Below are positions 42,174 to 54,026 of a stretch of 64,000 nucleotides of DNA, in pieces (position 1 is the first letter of the stretch; each line of letters begins with the position of its first letter). This DNA comes from Bubalus kerabau (taxonomy: Eukaryota; Chordata; Mammalia; Artiodactyla; Bovidae), in assembly GCF_029407905.1 (NCBI RefSeq), contig NC_073637.1, positions 48,856,501 through 48,920,500 on the forward strand, written 5' to 3'. Position numbers and translations under genes: made by a program. The notes beneath the pieces were generated by a model. That model had not been told where the DNA came from. It saw nothing but the letters and a program-made list of their open reading frames with translations, and made no database searches.

Positions 42174-44443
42174 TTTTTGCTGGAAATGTAAAGCAGAAAA
42201 TCACATGGAAATCTGAATTGGTTTGTGTACACAGAAATTAATTCTTATATCTTAAAAATGGCATTGAGTGTTGGAAGAGAATTAAGTACATCTTCACACT
42301 TTCATCCAAATATACTCCTGTCATTTACTCTCTGTTCACAAATCTGCAGCTGTTAAAAAGACACAAAATAGTCCTCTGTTGCTTTCCTCTGTCAAATTGT
42401 TGGTGAAAATTATTTTACAAAATTGAAACATCCAAACTTACCATAGATGAGAATCAAATTTTGGGTCTTGGTTATGCAGCATCATTTCATCTCATAAGAA
42501 CCAGTTATTTTTTTAAAAATTGTAACATCTCTCAGTGTTGAATTTTTTTCTTTTTTAGTAATTAAAGTTGTAAAAGCAACTCAATATCTTCATTGGAGCA
42601 GGTAGATTCCACAGGGATTTTCTGAAGGGAGGCAGAGTTTTCCTTTATTAGAGCATATTTGGAAAGCAAACAAAAGAAGAATGAGTGTAATATTCATTAG
42701 CAGCATATGTAATCAGTATAGAAAAAATATTAAATATTTAATAGTTTTTACTTCAGCTGTTTCAGAGAAATGAAGGATTATAAAGTTAATAAGATCACAA
42801 AACTGACTCTGTGTGTTCATCCTCCTACCTATTCATTCATCTATCAATCTAGCAACAGCTTTTTATTAAATTACATTTATTAAAGTACTATTTGTCCAGC
42901 TCTGTAGTAGATGTTATAGAGATATAAGGGAAACAAAAGACATTCATAGGATTCATAGAATTCTAGGTGTGAAATAATGTTATGGTAATTCAACACTGTC
43001 TTTTTGACATAAAGGAACAGCTGTTAGGTGCTCTGTGTAACTGTATTCACAAAGAATTGTGTGGTGGGCCACAGAACCATAGTTCCTAGTCTGATAATTT
43101 TCTACTGATAATTGGTTGGGTAAGTCAGATATATTTATCTATCTACAGAGCTAGAGAGTAAATAATTCCATGTCATCATGACTGGATGTGCCTAATCTGT
43201 AGGGCTTTGAAAATTATCCATCATTAATCAAGTAAAAAGAAGGTTGAAAGATAGACTTGGATGTGGAGCTGGCCATAAAGGAAATACAGAGCTTGGAATC
43301 ATAAATGGTAGAGACAGGACATTCTAGAAGACCAACAAGAAAGACAAATGCAAGGGGAGAGGAATTAAGCAGAAGAGAAGGGAAAGAGACAGGTTAGACA
43401 ATAGTCAACTGAAGTGGTGGGAGTGGCCTTGTGTGGAATAGAGGTCACCATGGGGAAGTTGGTGGGTTGAGGTTGGGTCAGTGAGGTGATATCATTAATG
43501 CAAGAAGGTTGAATGCCTACTAGAGAGATTGTTTTCTATTAGTAAGAGGCTAAAATGTAAGCCAGGTTTGGGGAAGATTCATACACTGCACTCCCACTCT
43601 AGAGAAAGACAGAGTATTCCTTCAGGAACCAGAGAGAAACCCAAAAGGAAAGAAAATCATTCTGGCAAATTAAATAAATATGGCAGTAAGTGTATCATGT
43701 TTCCTTTTTGCATATTTTTATATTGCATATCACTTCCTGATATTCGATCAAAATTTACTAGTTTGGTGGGAAAATCTAAATGAGAAAATTTGAAAAAACC
43801 CACAGAAAACTAGTAACATTGAGGATATGCACACACTGATTTTCAGAAATAGTCAATTTCTACTCCACTGGGGTTTGAATTTTTTTTAAGGTTTTGATAT
43901 ACTGCTCAAATTATGGTTTATGTAGGATGAAATGCATCCTTAAACACTACACTGTCACAGTAATGGCTACAAATCACTCAGAACACCATCACTGGCAGAT
44001 AGTAAATATTTTATATCTTATTGAAAAATAATATTTTTCTCACAAAGCATTAGAATCGTATTCGTTTTAGGCTCTTCCCAAAGGTTTCCCTTGAAAAGCA
44101 TAAAAAATAATTATGCCTATTAGCCAAGGGCTTTTACCAATAAATAGACTTTGCCTCTTCTCTTCTGGTTCATCTTATCTGACAAACTCTTTGAGACACG
44201 CTGACATACTGAACTAGAGATGACTTTAAAAAGTAATAATCATGCCTAAAGTTTCATCATGCAAATTTTCCAGTGAATTTTTAGGGTAGGAGTTTTGGGT
44301 TTGGATTTTAACTCCCACAGATTTGGCATACCTTATTTGGTTCTGTATCATCACTGGGTATTGCCACTGCATGTACATGTGGAGTTGGTAGGGAAAATGG
44401 TCTATAGCTCTTCTTTTCCTTTCTCATTTCTTATAATGTAAGA
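42174..44443. other. Mostly unique sequence, no gene seen
   Basis: AT-rich. A faint antisense L2-like stretch may lie near 42815-42960 (ATTCATTCATCTATC ... GTAGATGTTATAGAGATA). An 84-codon frame at 43529-43783 has no recognisable content. Confidence 0.45.
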
Positions 44444-44452
44444 AGAAAATTT

Positions 44453-44673
44453 GTGTGTGTTCTCAGTTGCTTCAGTCATGTCTGACACTTTGCGACCCTA
44501 TGAGCTGTAGCCTGCCAGGTTCCTCAGTCCATGGAATTCTCCAGGCAAGAATACTGTAGTTGCCATGGCCTCCTCCAGGAGACCTTCCCGACCTGGGGAT
44601 TAAACCCATATCTCCTGTGTCTCCTGCATTGCAGGGGGATTCTTTACCACTGAGCCACTGGGAAAGCCCAAGT
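44453..44673 (-). mobile_element. Bov-tA SINE, antisense
   Basis: CAGTTGCTTCAGTCATGTC at left, tRNA-like TTCTTTACCACTGAGCCACTGGG at right. AGAAAATTT is duplicated exactly at 44444-44452 and 44674-44682. Confidence 0.94.
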
Positions 44674-44695
44674 AGAAAATTTATATCTACATGTT

Positions 44696-44872
44696 GTGTT
44701 CAGTTGCTCAGTCGTGTCTGACTCTTTGCGACCCCATGGACTGCAGCACACCAGGCTTCCCTGTCCATCACCATCTCCCAGAGCTTGTTCAGACTCATGT
44801 CCATTGAGTCAGTAATGCCATCCAACAATTTTGTCCTCTGTCCCCTTCTCCTCCTGCCTAGTGCCACCTTTC
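44696..44872 (-). mobile_element. BovB LINE 3' end, antisense, short
   Basis: TGTGTTCAGTTGCTCAGTCGTG, then TTCCCTGTCCATCACCATCTCC and GACTCATGTCCATTGAGTC: BovB 3' end without a tRNA head, truncated after CTTCTCCTCCTGCC. Confidence 0.88.
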
Positions 44873-46869
44873 AATATCCAACTCTTTTTTGAATAGAGAA
44901 GAATAATAGTATCCTCATATCACAGTCTAAAAATATGTTTATGTTCAGAAGAGTGTGCATCAAGAAACTAAAATGAGGAGGCAATCTTCTCTGTCAATTT
45001 AGAAAAGGGGGCAAAACATGGAAGTAAAGATGATGGTTCTGCTGACAACTCATCAGCCAGATCTAGTCACATGTCCCACCCACCCAAAAGGGAGCAAGTT
45101 ATTATAATCTGCTCATGTAATTGGGGGTGAGAGTTAGAAATATTTGCTGAGTAGCACTAAGAATACCACTTACAGTATCAATATTCAGTACACCTGGTTT
45201 GTCTCTAACGAGACAATCCAAAAGTCATATCCAATCAGGGGATCAAAGTCCAAGCCTATGATTTCAGGGTGGTGCCAGATGGTCTGGATGTGGCCCCTTT
45301 TGATCTTCAAACCTACTAAAAAATAGATGATCTTTGCCCTGTAACACATATACAGAGTGGGGGAACAGGGGCAGGGTGTCTACAGCACTACCATTTGGAA
45401 AGGGAAAGTAGCTGATTCATATCAATCCATATGAATTCATATCAATTCATATCAATATAACTGCAGGTTCCAGTCTCCTGGCGATAAGGAAACCTTCTTG
45501 GTTAGGTTCTGATGGGCTCCTGGGAAAGGGTTCTTCAGTCCATTGTTCCATGTAGCCCTTGGATCTGCCCTTTAGAGGTCTTTCTTTTTCTATCATTTGT
45601 CTTTGCTCCATTTGGAAAGTGCACTGCAGAATATGCTCTGCTTTGAGGGTGAGAAGCTTAGACTGAAAATGCTCTCGGAAGCTCATAAGCCCAACTGTTG
45701 TTAAAGTTTCTGTCTTTAGACTACAAAAAACTGTCACAGGCATTTTTAGAAGGCTCATAGTTTCTTTGGCTGTACAACTTTCAAAAAAATTAATCAGCTT
45801 CTTTTTATACTTGATTCTGGTCAGTTCCTTCTGCTAAAAGCCACATGCACAGTTTTGTATTGAGACATTCCCTCTCTCTGCTTCACCTTTACTGCAGTTA
45901 TCTTAAACTGACCAGCTTCATTGGAAGAGCCACAAGGTCAGGCTTTTTTGTTTGGCCTATGTTGTCCAAATGAAAGACTAACTAAGTGCCATCTTAACTC
46001 ATTCAGATGTTTAAGAGTGGGTGTGAAAACCATACCCTTGGTTTATTCTTTGACATATGGCTGTATTTTAATCTTTCAGTCTTTTCAACAATTGCTAATA
46101 AGCAACAATTGCATCTTCAAATTCTGCTTCCTAGGTTCTCTGGACCATCTCTGCTACCCTCTGTACTTGCTTACAAATCACTTAGCGGTGTTCTTCGCTC
46201 ATTGCTTTTATTGTCTGTACCTTTTCAGAGGCAGCCGACAACAGTCAACATCTGCTAGAAAAGTTCTCGTTCCCAGTCACCTACTGTAAAACTACAAGTT
46301 CACAAAGTATATTACCTTCCTTTTAAATTACCACAAATGACATTTTCACAGAATAGATTGTCTGTGCATGAATTGTTATGTGTCTAGCTACAACCAAAGA
46401 TTCTTTGCTGCCAGCCACCTGACTGCCAACCCAATGTCATATGCCTTAGATTTCTGATATGGTATTACTCCAGTTCTAGGCATTTATTTTGTATTGACCA
46501 GAATAGGAGAGATCTAGTCCTCAGTTTTGTAGGTCTCTGAAATTTTATTGTCATCAAATAATTTTGATGAAATAATTTGAATGAAACATTCAAACTCATA
46601 AGAAATGATGAATAAAAATGCTGACTAGTTAAAGTTGAAAGTCTATTTAAGTAGCTAAAATATCTGTTTTCTAACCAGAACATATTCTGAGTCAAGAGAT
46701 CCTAGAAACTATTACTTTAATCTGAATATTTCTTGGTTACTAAGTGTTAATGGATTGCTTGATCATGAGTGGATATCACTGTAGAATAATACATCCAGTC
46801 TCTAAAGAGACTTGACCTCCTTTGTATCACAGTAGAGCTCAGCACTTCATTAAGAGGCACATGAAGAGT
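44873..46869. other. Unique sequence, no gene supported
   Basis: A 103-codon minus-strand ATG frame at 45447-45758 and a 122-codon + strand frame at 45921-46289 exist, but neither shows a domain I recognise and they lie on opposite strands. No clear repeat apart from the short tandem at 45415. Confidence 0.4.
45415..45454. repeat. Four-copy 10-base tandem repeat
   Basis: ATTCATATCA repeated four times with two or three changes in the second copy (ATCCATATGA). Confidence 0.85.
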
Positions 46870-48010
46870 TAGATAGGGCTCTCCTCTTGTAGCTTATATT
46901 CTAGGAGACAGAGACAGACAACAAATGATGAACACAAAATAACACATAATGCAACTGTGTTTTAAATAGTAAACCTGAGTCATGGAATGTAATGTAACTT
47001 GGCAGAGGGAACAGAGGAAAATATATTACCTAGAATGGCCGGTGAAAGTCATTCTAAGGTGATTACATTAGAGCCAAGACTCAAATGAGGGGGAAGGGGA
47101 AATCAGAGGATCTGATAAAAGGACATTCTATGCAGAAGAAACAGCAGATTCAAAAGGCCAGTGGCGTGAATGGGCTCAGTGTTTTGGAAAGATAGAAAGA
47201 AGGCCTGGGAATGAGGAAAGCGGTGAAGAAAGAGGTGTGCAGTCACGTCTGAGAGATTGACTGGGGATGTATCGTGTACAGCTTTGTCGGTCATGTTGAG
47301 GAGTTGGTGTTTTACTCAGTCCAGTGGAATCACTGGAGACTATTAAGCAACAGATAAATTTGATCTGCTTTATGCTTTAAGAAGATCACTTTGGTTGGCT
47401 GTTTGGAGAAAGAACTCTGGCAGGAAAAGAGTAGAAATAACCCACTGAAGCCAAGGTATGAGACATTGGTCACTTGGGTTAGATCTGCGTAGCAATAGAG
47501 ATAGTGTTATGTAGTGGGATCTTGAAAATATTTTGGAGATAAAAGTTGACAAGTTTCGCAGACAGATTGAGAGACATGAGGAAAAGTAAGAAAATGAAGG
47601 TTATTTCAAGTTCTTTGGCCCAAGAAACTTTGTGGTAGTGATATCATTAACTATGATAAGAAAGACAGCTAGGGGTAAATCAAGAATTTTATTTTGGACA
47701 TACTAAATTTGAGGTGTCTATTAGACAGCTACAGAGGCGACGTCAAGTAGGCAGTGGGATATATAAATCTAGAGCCCGGGGGGGTGTTAAGAGCTGGAGA
47801 TAGAGATTTATGAGTCATCAGTACAAAAATGTTATTTTAAGCCATAGAAGAGGATGAGATCACCTAGAAAAGGAATTTGGAGAGAAAAGAGGGTGGACAA
47901 CAGAGTTCAGGGTTAGCAGAGGAGGAGGAATCAGAAATGGAAATTAAGAAGGAGCAAAGTTGAAGTTGGAGGAAAGTCAAGAATGAGGGGTGTTGTGAAA
48001 ACCAAGCAGA
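46870..48010 (-). mobile_element. Long L2 LINE segment, antisense
   Basis: In order: GTAGCTTATATTCTAGGAG, GCAGAAGAAACAGCAGATTCAAAAGGCC, AGAAGATCACTTTGGTTGG, CTAAATTTGAGGTGTCTATTAGACAGC and GAGGATGAGATCACCTAG. These follow the antisense L2 sequence over about 1.1 kb, which is unusually long for L2. Frames are destroyed. Confidence 0.65.
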
Positions 48011-48254
48011 GATATTTCTGCGAGAAGGGAAGTCAAGTGCTGAGAGTTGATGAATACCCTGATCCAGCTTCCTGCTTTATGTTTCTCTTGAGCATCCACA
48101 ATACCATGCCCATCTCTCTAGCTTTTGATCCTCCTGGGAAGAAGGATTAGTTTATGATTATGGAATAGTTAGTTGTTTGTATTATTATTCCCTTCAGTCA
48201 GTTATATTAAGAAGTGGGTGAAATGGCATCTTAGTTAATCAGGAAGCACTCTTG

Positions 48255-48445
48255 GGTCTCTGCTCCAACATTGACATCACTGGTGGTAACTACTTACTTG
48301 CTGGGGGAGGTCATTTAACATCTCAGAGGCTTGGTTTTCACTTTTGTTTCCTGCCAATAACAATACTCACATTAGAGTCTTGTGGGAATTAATATAATGT
48401 ATACAGGGTACTAAGCTCAGTGCCTGGCAAAAGGTAATTAGATCA
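48255..48445 (+). mobile_element. MIR SINE, sense
   Basis: AACTACTTACTTGC, TCATTTAACATCTCAGAGGCTTGG, TCTTGTGGGAATTAATATAATG and CAGTGCCTGGCA. Confidence 0.68.
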
Positions 48446-49344
48446 TAAATGGTAGTTTTTATTAGCTTTTCCCCAGATGCTAAGTTAAGTATGGAAATGG
48501 TTCACCATCGAGGTATCCTGGGAAGATGAATTGGTGATTGTTTAGGACAATCTTGAAGAGGTGGTATCTGCATACTGTTGCTATAGCAGAGAAGCCAGTC
48601 ACTCAAACTCGAATTAAATGCCTCTTGCTGCTTCAGCCCTGACTAGCACGCACTCATCCTTTTGAGTAAGGATGTGTAAAATTCAGATAAGTGATGTTTT
48701 AAGAGATTGCTCGTCAACGGTAGAAACGTATCTCTGTGCTTCTCTGTGAAAAATTATCCAGGCCTGTAGGTACATCAGGCTGTGAGGGAGCAGATAAAGT
48801 AGGGGTAGGGGCCTCTGTAGAACCAAGAGAGGATCGTGAACTTCATTAAAATAAGCAAGCATTTCCCCACCTTCATCAACTCACAAACCTGTCTTAGCCT
48901 CTGAAGCCCAACAGAGTGGGTCAGGGATATAACTGAGCAAGTGTCTCGGATTCATTTTCCAGAAAACGAGGCTGTTAGCCCTAGCTGCTCTCTGAGAGGT
49001 TTTCGTTAAGCTGTGTACAATTCCTCTGAAACTGTTACAGTTCCTCTCATGGTCTCTCTGTATCAGCCCCTGTTGTGGGTGGAGGCGGCTGGGTGGCAGT
49101 GGCCGCCCTGGAGTAGGGTAGGGAGTCGGGACTGATGGAGATGTGGCAGTGCCTTCCTCCCAGCTGACACCCCAAGCCTCTTCCTGGGTATCTCAGCTCG
49201 AGTTTTGAAATAGGACTTTCACCACACCTTCCTTACAAACACCAATTTTTTAGTTCAAATTGACCTGTTCAGTTAATTTTCCCTTAAGAGGAGACATCAT
49301 GTTGGCTTCATTGTCAAGAAGGTTATAAGCTAACTGAGGAACTA
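48446..49344. other. Unique sequence
   Basis: No gene or recognisable transposon. A short GC-rich patch occurs near 49075-49130. Confidence 0.4.
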
Positions 49345-49510
49345 TACCTCAGTTTGAGTCTTGATTTTGCCACTTAAGATCTCTGTGATCTTGATAAAAT
49401 TGATTGGTTGCTCTAATCCTTGTTCCTCATCTACAAAATGAGACTGATTAAATGTTGCTTAGCCTATTGTTTAGATTAATAAATTAACCCATATTAAGGA
49501 CTTAGCATTA
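49345..49510 (+). mobile_element. MIR SINE, sense
   Basis: GAGTCTTGATTTTGCCACTTAAG, CTGTGATCTTGATAAAATTG and CCTCATCTACAAAATGAGACTGATT. Confidence 0.7.
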
Positions 49511-49536
49511 TTTACCTAACATTATTAAGTCTTTAG

Positions 49537-49665
49537 GCTTCCCTGTGGCTCAGATGGTAAAGAATCTGTCTGCAGTGCAGGAGACCCAGGTTCAATCCCT
49601 GGGTTGGGAATATTCCCTGGAGAAGGGAATGTCTACCGACCCCAGTATTCTTGCCTGGAGAACTT
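49537..49665 (+). mobile_element. Bov-tA SINE, sense, 3'-truncated
   Basis: GGCTTCCCTGTGGCTCAGATGG head, B-box-like GGTTCAATCCC, body to CTTGCCTGGAGAA, where it meets an inverted Bov-tA. Confidence 0.92.
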
Positions 49666-49820
49666 CTTTGCAACCCATGGAGTGTCCATGGAATTCTCTT
49701 GGCCGGAATACTGGAGTGGGTAACCTTTCCCTTCTCCAGAGGATCTTTCCAGCCCAGGGATCAAACCCAGGTCTCCTGTATTGCAGGCAGATTCTTTACA
49801 AGTGAGCCACAAAGGAAGCA
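49666..49820 (-). mobile_element. Bov-tA SINE, antisense, abutting the previous copy
   Basis: CCATGGAATTCTCTTGGCCGG to TCTTTACAAGTGAGCCACAAAGGAAGC. The two copies form an inverted repeat with arms of over 100 bases and almost no spacer. Confidence 0.92.
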
Positions 49821-49875
49821 CAACTGAGTCTCTAATAAATGCTGAGAAGATATTTGTCTCTATTATGTAAGAATA

Positions 49876-50094
49876 AGGCTTCCCAGGTGGTGCTAGTGGT
49901 AAAGAATCCACCTGTCAATGCAGGAGACTGAACAGATATGAGTTCAATCTCTGGGTTGGGAAGATCCCCTGGAGGAGGAAATGGCACCCCACTCAAGTAT
50001 TCTTGCCTGCAAAATTCCATGGACAGAGAAGCCTGATGGGCTACAGTCCATGGGGCTGCAAAGAGTTAGACTCAGCTGAGCGACTGAGCACATG
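49876..50094 (+). mobile_element. Bov-tA SINE, sense
   Basis: GGCTTCCCAGGTGGTGCTAGTGG head through GACTCAGCTGAGCGACTGAGCAC. Confidence 0.93.
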
Positions 50095-51321
50095 TAGGAA
50101 TACTGAGAAGCTCGTTTTAAGAGGCTTCTTCATGTTGTTGTTTTCACTAGTTGTTTCATGTTTCAATGTTGTTTTACATGTTGTTGGTGGTTTCAGCATT
50201 TTATTCCTTCTCTCTGATCCTCTGAAGAGATACCATGTTGGAAGCACCTAGGAAACGAACTTTATGATATAGTGGAGGAAAATGACACATCCTCTAGTTT
50301 TACATTTATAATAATGGCTAACCCATCAAACAAAATGTCATCACAGAGGTAGAGTCATTTAACTGAATATGTTTATCTTTAGGATGTTTTCAGCTGCATT
50401 TAATAGAAAACTGACAGAAACTGGCTTAAATAATAAGAAAGTGTGTCTCACAAAACTCCAAGGCCAGAAGTAGGATAAACTCAGCCCAGTTCTGAAGGAT
50501 CCACTGTTTCTACATCTATGCCATCCTGTCCTCAAAGGATGGTCATTCCTTTCAGACTTGTCCCTCTCTGGCCTCAGGTGGGCTGGTAGAATCCTAGGTA
50601 TCACCTGTAAATATAACCACGTCTAGAGAAACAAGGGCCATTTTCCCTCATGTCTCTTTCTCATAGGATCCTACTGATGACTATAAGAAATCACTAGCAT
50701 TTGCAACCTCCTGTGCTTTTCACTCATACAACAGCTTCCGTAGGCATGTCAATGATCTCAGGGGTTCAGCTCAACAACTTGCCAGCCCAGCATCCCAAGG
50801 TCCTCTCTTCCCTCTGTGTCTATCTTTTTCCACATGGGCAATTGCACATTTTAAAGTCTTTTACTTGCAGAACCTCATTCCTTGTTCCAGTTGTTTTTAT
50901 CAATCTGGGTTGTCTGTCACAAGCAGCAGAAAACAACTCTGGCTGATTTAGGCAGGAGATAAATTTACTTTAAGTGTACTAAATAGTTCCAGAATGATCC
51001 TGCATTGTCTTCTGCTATAAAGAACATTATGGCAACCCTTGGCAAAATCTGAATAAAGTCTTTTGCAAATTAGATAATAGTATTGTATCTATATTTATTT
51101 GGTGATTTTGAAAATTGTGCTGTGATTATATAAGAGAATTTCTTTTTATTGAATACACTATGACATTTTAGGGAAAAGATATCGTGTCTCCAATTTACTA
51201 CTAAGCAGTTTAGGAAAAATACACACACAGAAGCATAAAGCAGTATAGAGTAATAGTAACATAGAGAAATTGGGTGAAGGGTAGTCAGAGATTTTTTGAA
51301 CTATTCCTATGACTTTTTGTG
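50095..51321. other. Mostly unique sequence
   Basis: No gene seen. 50390-50620 and 50880-50950 resemble a dispersed ancient repeat (CTGACAGAAACTGGCTTAAAT, AACAACTCTGGCTGATTTAGG) that I could not name. Confidence 0.4.
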
Positions 51322-51817
51322 TCGTTTCTTATTAATTATTTTTATTGGAGAATAATTGATTTACAACATTGCGTTGGTTTCTGCCCAACTGTCAACATAA
51401 ATCAGCCAGAAGTATATATATGTCCCCTCCCTTCTGAACCTCCTTCTCACCTCCCAACCCATGCCACCCCTCTAGGTTGTCACAGAGCATCAGATTTGAG
51501 CTCCCTGCATCATACAACACATTTCCCCTGGCTATCTAATTTTACATGTAGTAATGTATATGTTTCCATGCTACTTTCTCAATTCATCCCACCCTATCCT
51601 TCCCCCAGTGTGTCTACAAGTCTGTTCTCTGTCTGCGTCTCCATTTCTGCCCTTCAGATAGGTTCATCAAGTACCATCTTTCTAGATTTCCATATAGATG
51701 TGTTAATAGACGATATTTGTCTTTCTCTTTCTGACTTACTTCACTGTGTATAATAGGCTCTAGGTTCATCCCACTCATTAGAACTGACTCAAATGCATTC
51801 CTTTTTATGGCTGAGTG
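51322..51817 (-). mobile_element. L1 3' end (older family), antisense
   Basis: ATTATTTTTATTGGAGAATAATTG start, C-rich CCTCCCTTCTGAACCTCC, ending in ORF2 C-terminal sequence (CTCATTAGAACTGACTC...TTTTTATGGCTGAGTG). 5'-truncated. Confidence 0.9.
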
Positions 51818-52283
51818 TGTTGGTTTTTATATCCAGTGAAAAAATTATTTTTTAATGAGGCAAAGAGATACTGGCTAAGGTAGCAGTGTTGTAGCAAGTC
51901 CAGCAACTTGCTTTAATAAATCACTGAAGACAATGAGGACGATATTTAATGAATAGTTCAGGAGTGGCCTAGATTGCAAGAGATTCAGACTGAAAACATT
52001 CAGAGTCGGAAACAGTGCTCCAGATGACTCCACGGAGCTCAGCCCTGTGGACGGAGCCATCACCTCCATGGTATACTGCTGGCCATTGAGGTTTGCACTG
52101 CCGCTGTGGCAGGTGCGTGGCACTCTGCTCCACCATCAGCAGCTGCTGCTCACGGATCATCTTTTTACCATGGCCACCACTGCCAGGGACTTGTCTCAAG
52201 GGCCTTTGTATATTAGTTTCACCACATTAGGTTTCAAGTCTGGGATGCAGGAATCAGTTTAAGAGAGTCCAAGTCATGGGTCT
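51818..52283. other. Unassigned, possibly a small retropseudogene on the minus strand
   Basis: GC-richer than the surroundings, with overlapping minus-strand frames at 51875-52123 and 51969-52199. No domain recognised. Confidence 0.3.
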
Positions 52284-52286
52284 TTT

Positions 52287-54026
52287 AGTTCAGTTCAGTT
52301 CAGTCGTGTCCAACTCTTTGCGACCCCATGAATTGCAGCACGCCAGGCCTCCGTGTCCGTCACCAACTCCTGGAGTTCACTCACACTCATGTGCATCGAG
52401 TTGGTGATACTATCCAGCCACCTCATCCTCTTTCATCCCCTTCTCCTCCTGCCCCCAATCTCTCCCCGCATCAGAGTCTTTTCCAATGGGTCAACTCTTC
52501 TCATGAGGTGGCCAAAGTATTGGAGTTTCAGCCTCAGCATCAGTCCTTCCAAAGAACACCCAGGGCTGATCTCCTTTAGGATGGACTGGTTGGATCTCCT
52601 TGCAGTCCAAGGGACTCGCAAGAGTCTTCTCCAGCACCACAGTTCAAAAGCATCAATTCTTCGGCGCTCAGCTTTCTTCACAGTCCAACTCTCACATCCA
52701 TACATGACCACAGGAAAAACCATAGCCTTGACTAGATGGACCTTTGTTGGCAAAGTAATATCTCTGCTTTTTAACATGCTATCTAGGTTGGTCATAACTT
52801 GCCTTCCAAGGAGAAAACGTCTTTTAATTTCCTGGCTGCAGTCACCATCTGCAGTGATTTTGGAGCCCCCCAAAATAAAGTCTGACACTGTTTCCACTGT
52901 TTCCCCATCTGTTTCCCATGAAGTGATGGGACCAGAGGCCATGATCTTAGCTTTCTGAATGTTGAGCTTTAAGCCAACTTTTTCACTCTCCTCTTTCACT
53001 TTCATCAAGAGGCTTTTTAGTTCCTCTTCACTTTCTGCCATAAGGGTGGTGTCATCTGCATATCTGAGGTTATTGATATTTCTCCCGGCAATCTTGATTC
53101 CAGCTTGTGCTTCTTCCAGCCCAGAGTTTCTCATGATGTACTCTGCATAGAAGTTAAATAAGCAGGGTGACAATATACAGCCTGGACGTACTCCTTTTCC
53201 TATTTGGAACCAGTCTGTTGTTCCATGTCCAGTTCTAACTGTTGCTTCCTGACCTGCATATAGGTTTCTCAAGAGGCAGGTCAGGTGGTCTGGTATTCCC
53301 ATCTCTTTCAGAATTTTCCACAGTTGATTGTGATCCACACAGTCAAAGGCTTTGGCATAGTCAAGAAAGCAGAAATAGATGTTTTTCTGGAACTCTCTTG
53401 CTTTTTCGATGATCCAGTGGATGTTGGCAATTTGATCTCTGGTTCCTCTGCATATTCTAAAACCAGCTTGAACATTGGAAGTTCACGATTCACGTATTGC
53501 TGAAGCCTGGCTTGGAGATTTTGAGCATTACTTTACTAGCGTGTGAGATGAGTGCAGTTGTGCAGTAGTTTGAGCATTCTTTGGCATTGCCTTTCTTTGG
53601 GATTGGAATGAAAACTGACCTTTTCCAGTCCTGTGGCCACTGCTGAGTTTTCCAAATTTGCTGACTTATTGAGTGCAGCACTTTCACAGCATCATCTTTC
53701 AGGATTTGAAATAGCTCCACTGGAATTCCATCACCTCCACTAGCTTTGTTTGTAGTGATGCTTTCTAAGGCCCACTTGACTTTACATTCCAGGATGTCTG
53801 GCTCTAGGTGAGTGATCACAGCATCGTGATTATCTGGGTCATGAAGATCTTTTTTGTACAGTTCTTCTGTGTATTCTTGCCACCTCTTCTTAATGTCTTC
53901 TGCTTCTGTTAGGTCCATACCATTTCTGTCCTTTATTGTGCCCATCTTTGCATGAAATGTTCCCTTGGTATCTCTAATTTTCTTGAAGAGCTCTCTAGTC
54001 TTTCCCATTCTGTTGTTTTCCTCTTA
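52287..54026 (-). mobile_element. BovB LINE, 1.74 kb, antisense
   Basis: The longest BovB here. (TTCAG)n tail at left; 5'-truncated at about 54026 upstream of MGKTRELFKK. It covers the pre-RT linker and the whole RT domain to the 3' end. Confidence 0.95.
52433..54008 (-). pseudogene. BovB reverse transcriptase, two single-base deletions
   Basis: Read on the minus strand: linker with DGIPVELFQILKDDAVKVLH (about 53750-53690), RT palm with FLDYAKAFDCVDHNQ (about 53375-53330), RQGC-equivalent RPGCILSPCLF, and the catalytic YADD box (about 53060) intact. Two one-base deletions break the frame, one near 53515 (after VMLKI) and one near 53473 (after NRELP). The remaining 301-codon frame to 52433 is free of stops. 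The endonuclease is absent through truncation, so the copy is dead. Confidence 0.93.

Noticed and set aside
52353..52958. 201-codon + strand frame
   Set aside because: Antisense shadow of the BovB reverse transcriptase, as are similar frames at 14778, 55555 and 62847.
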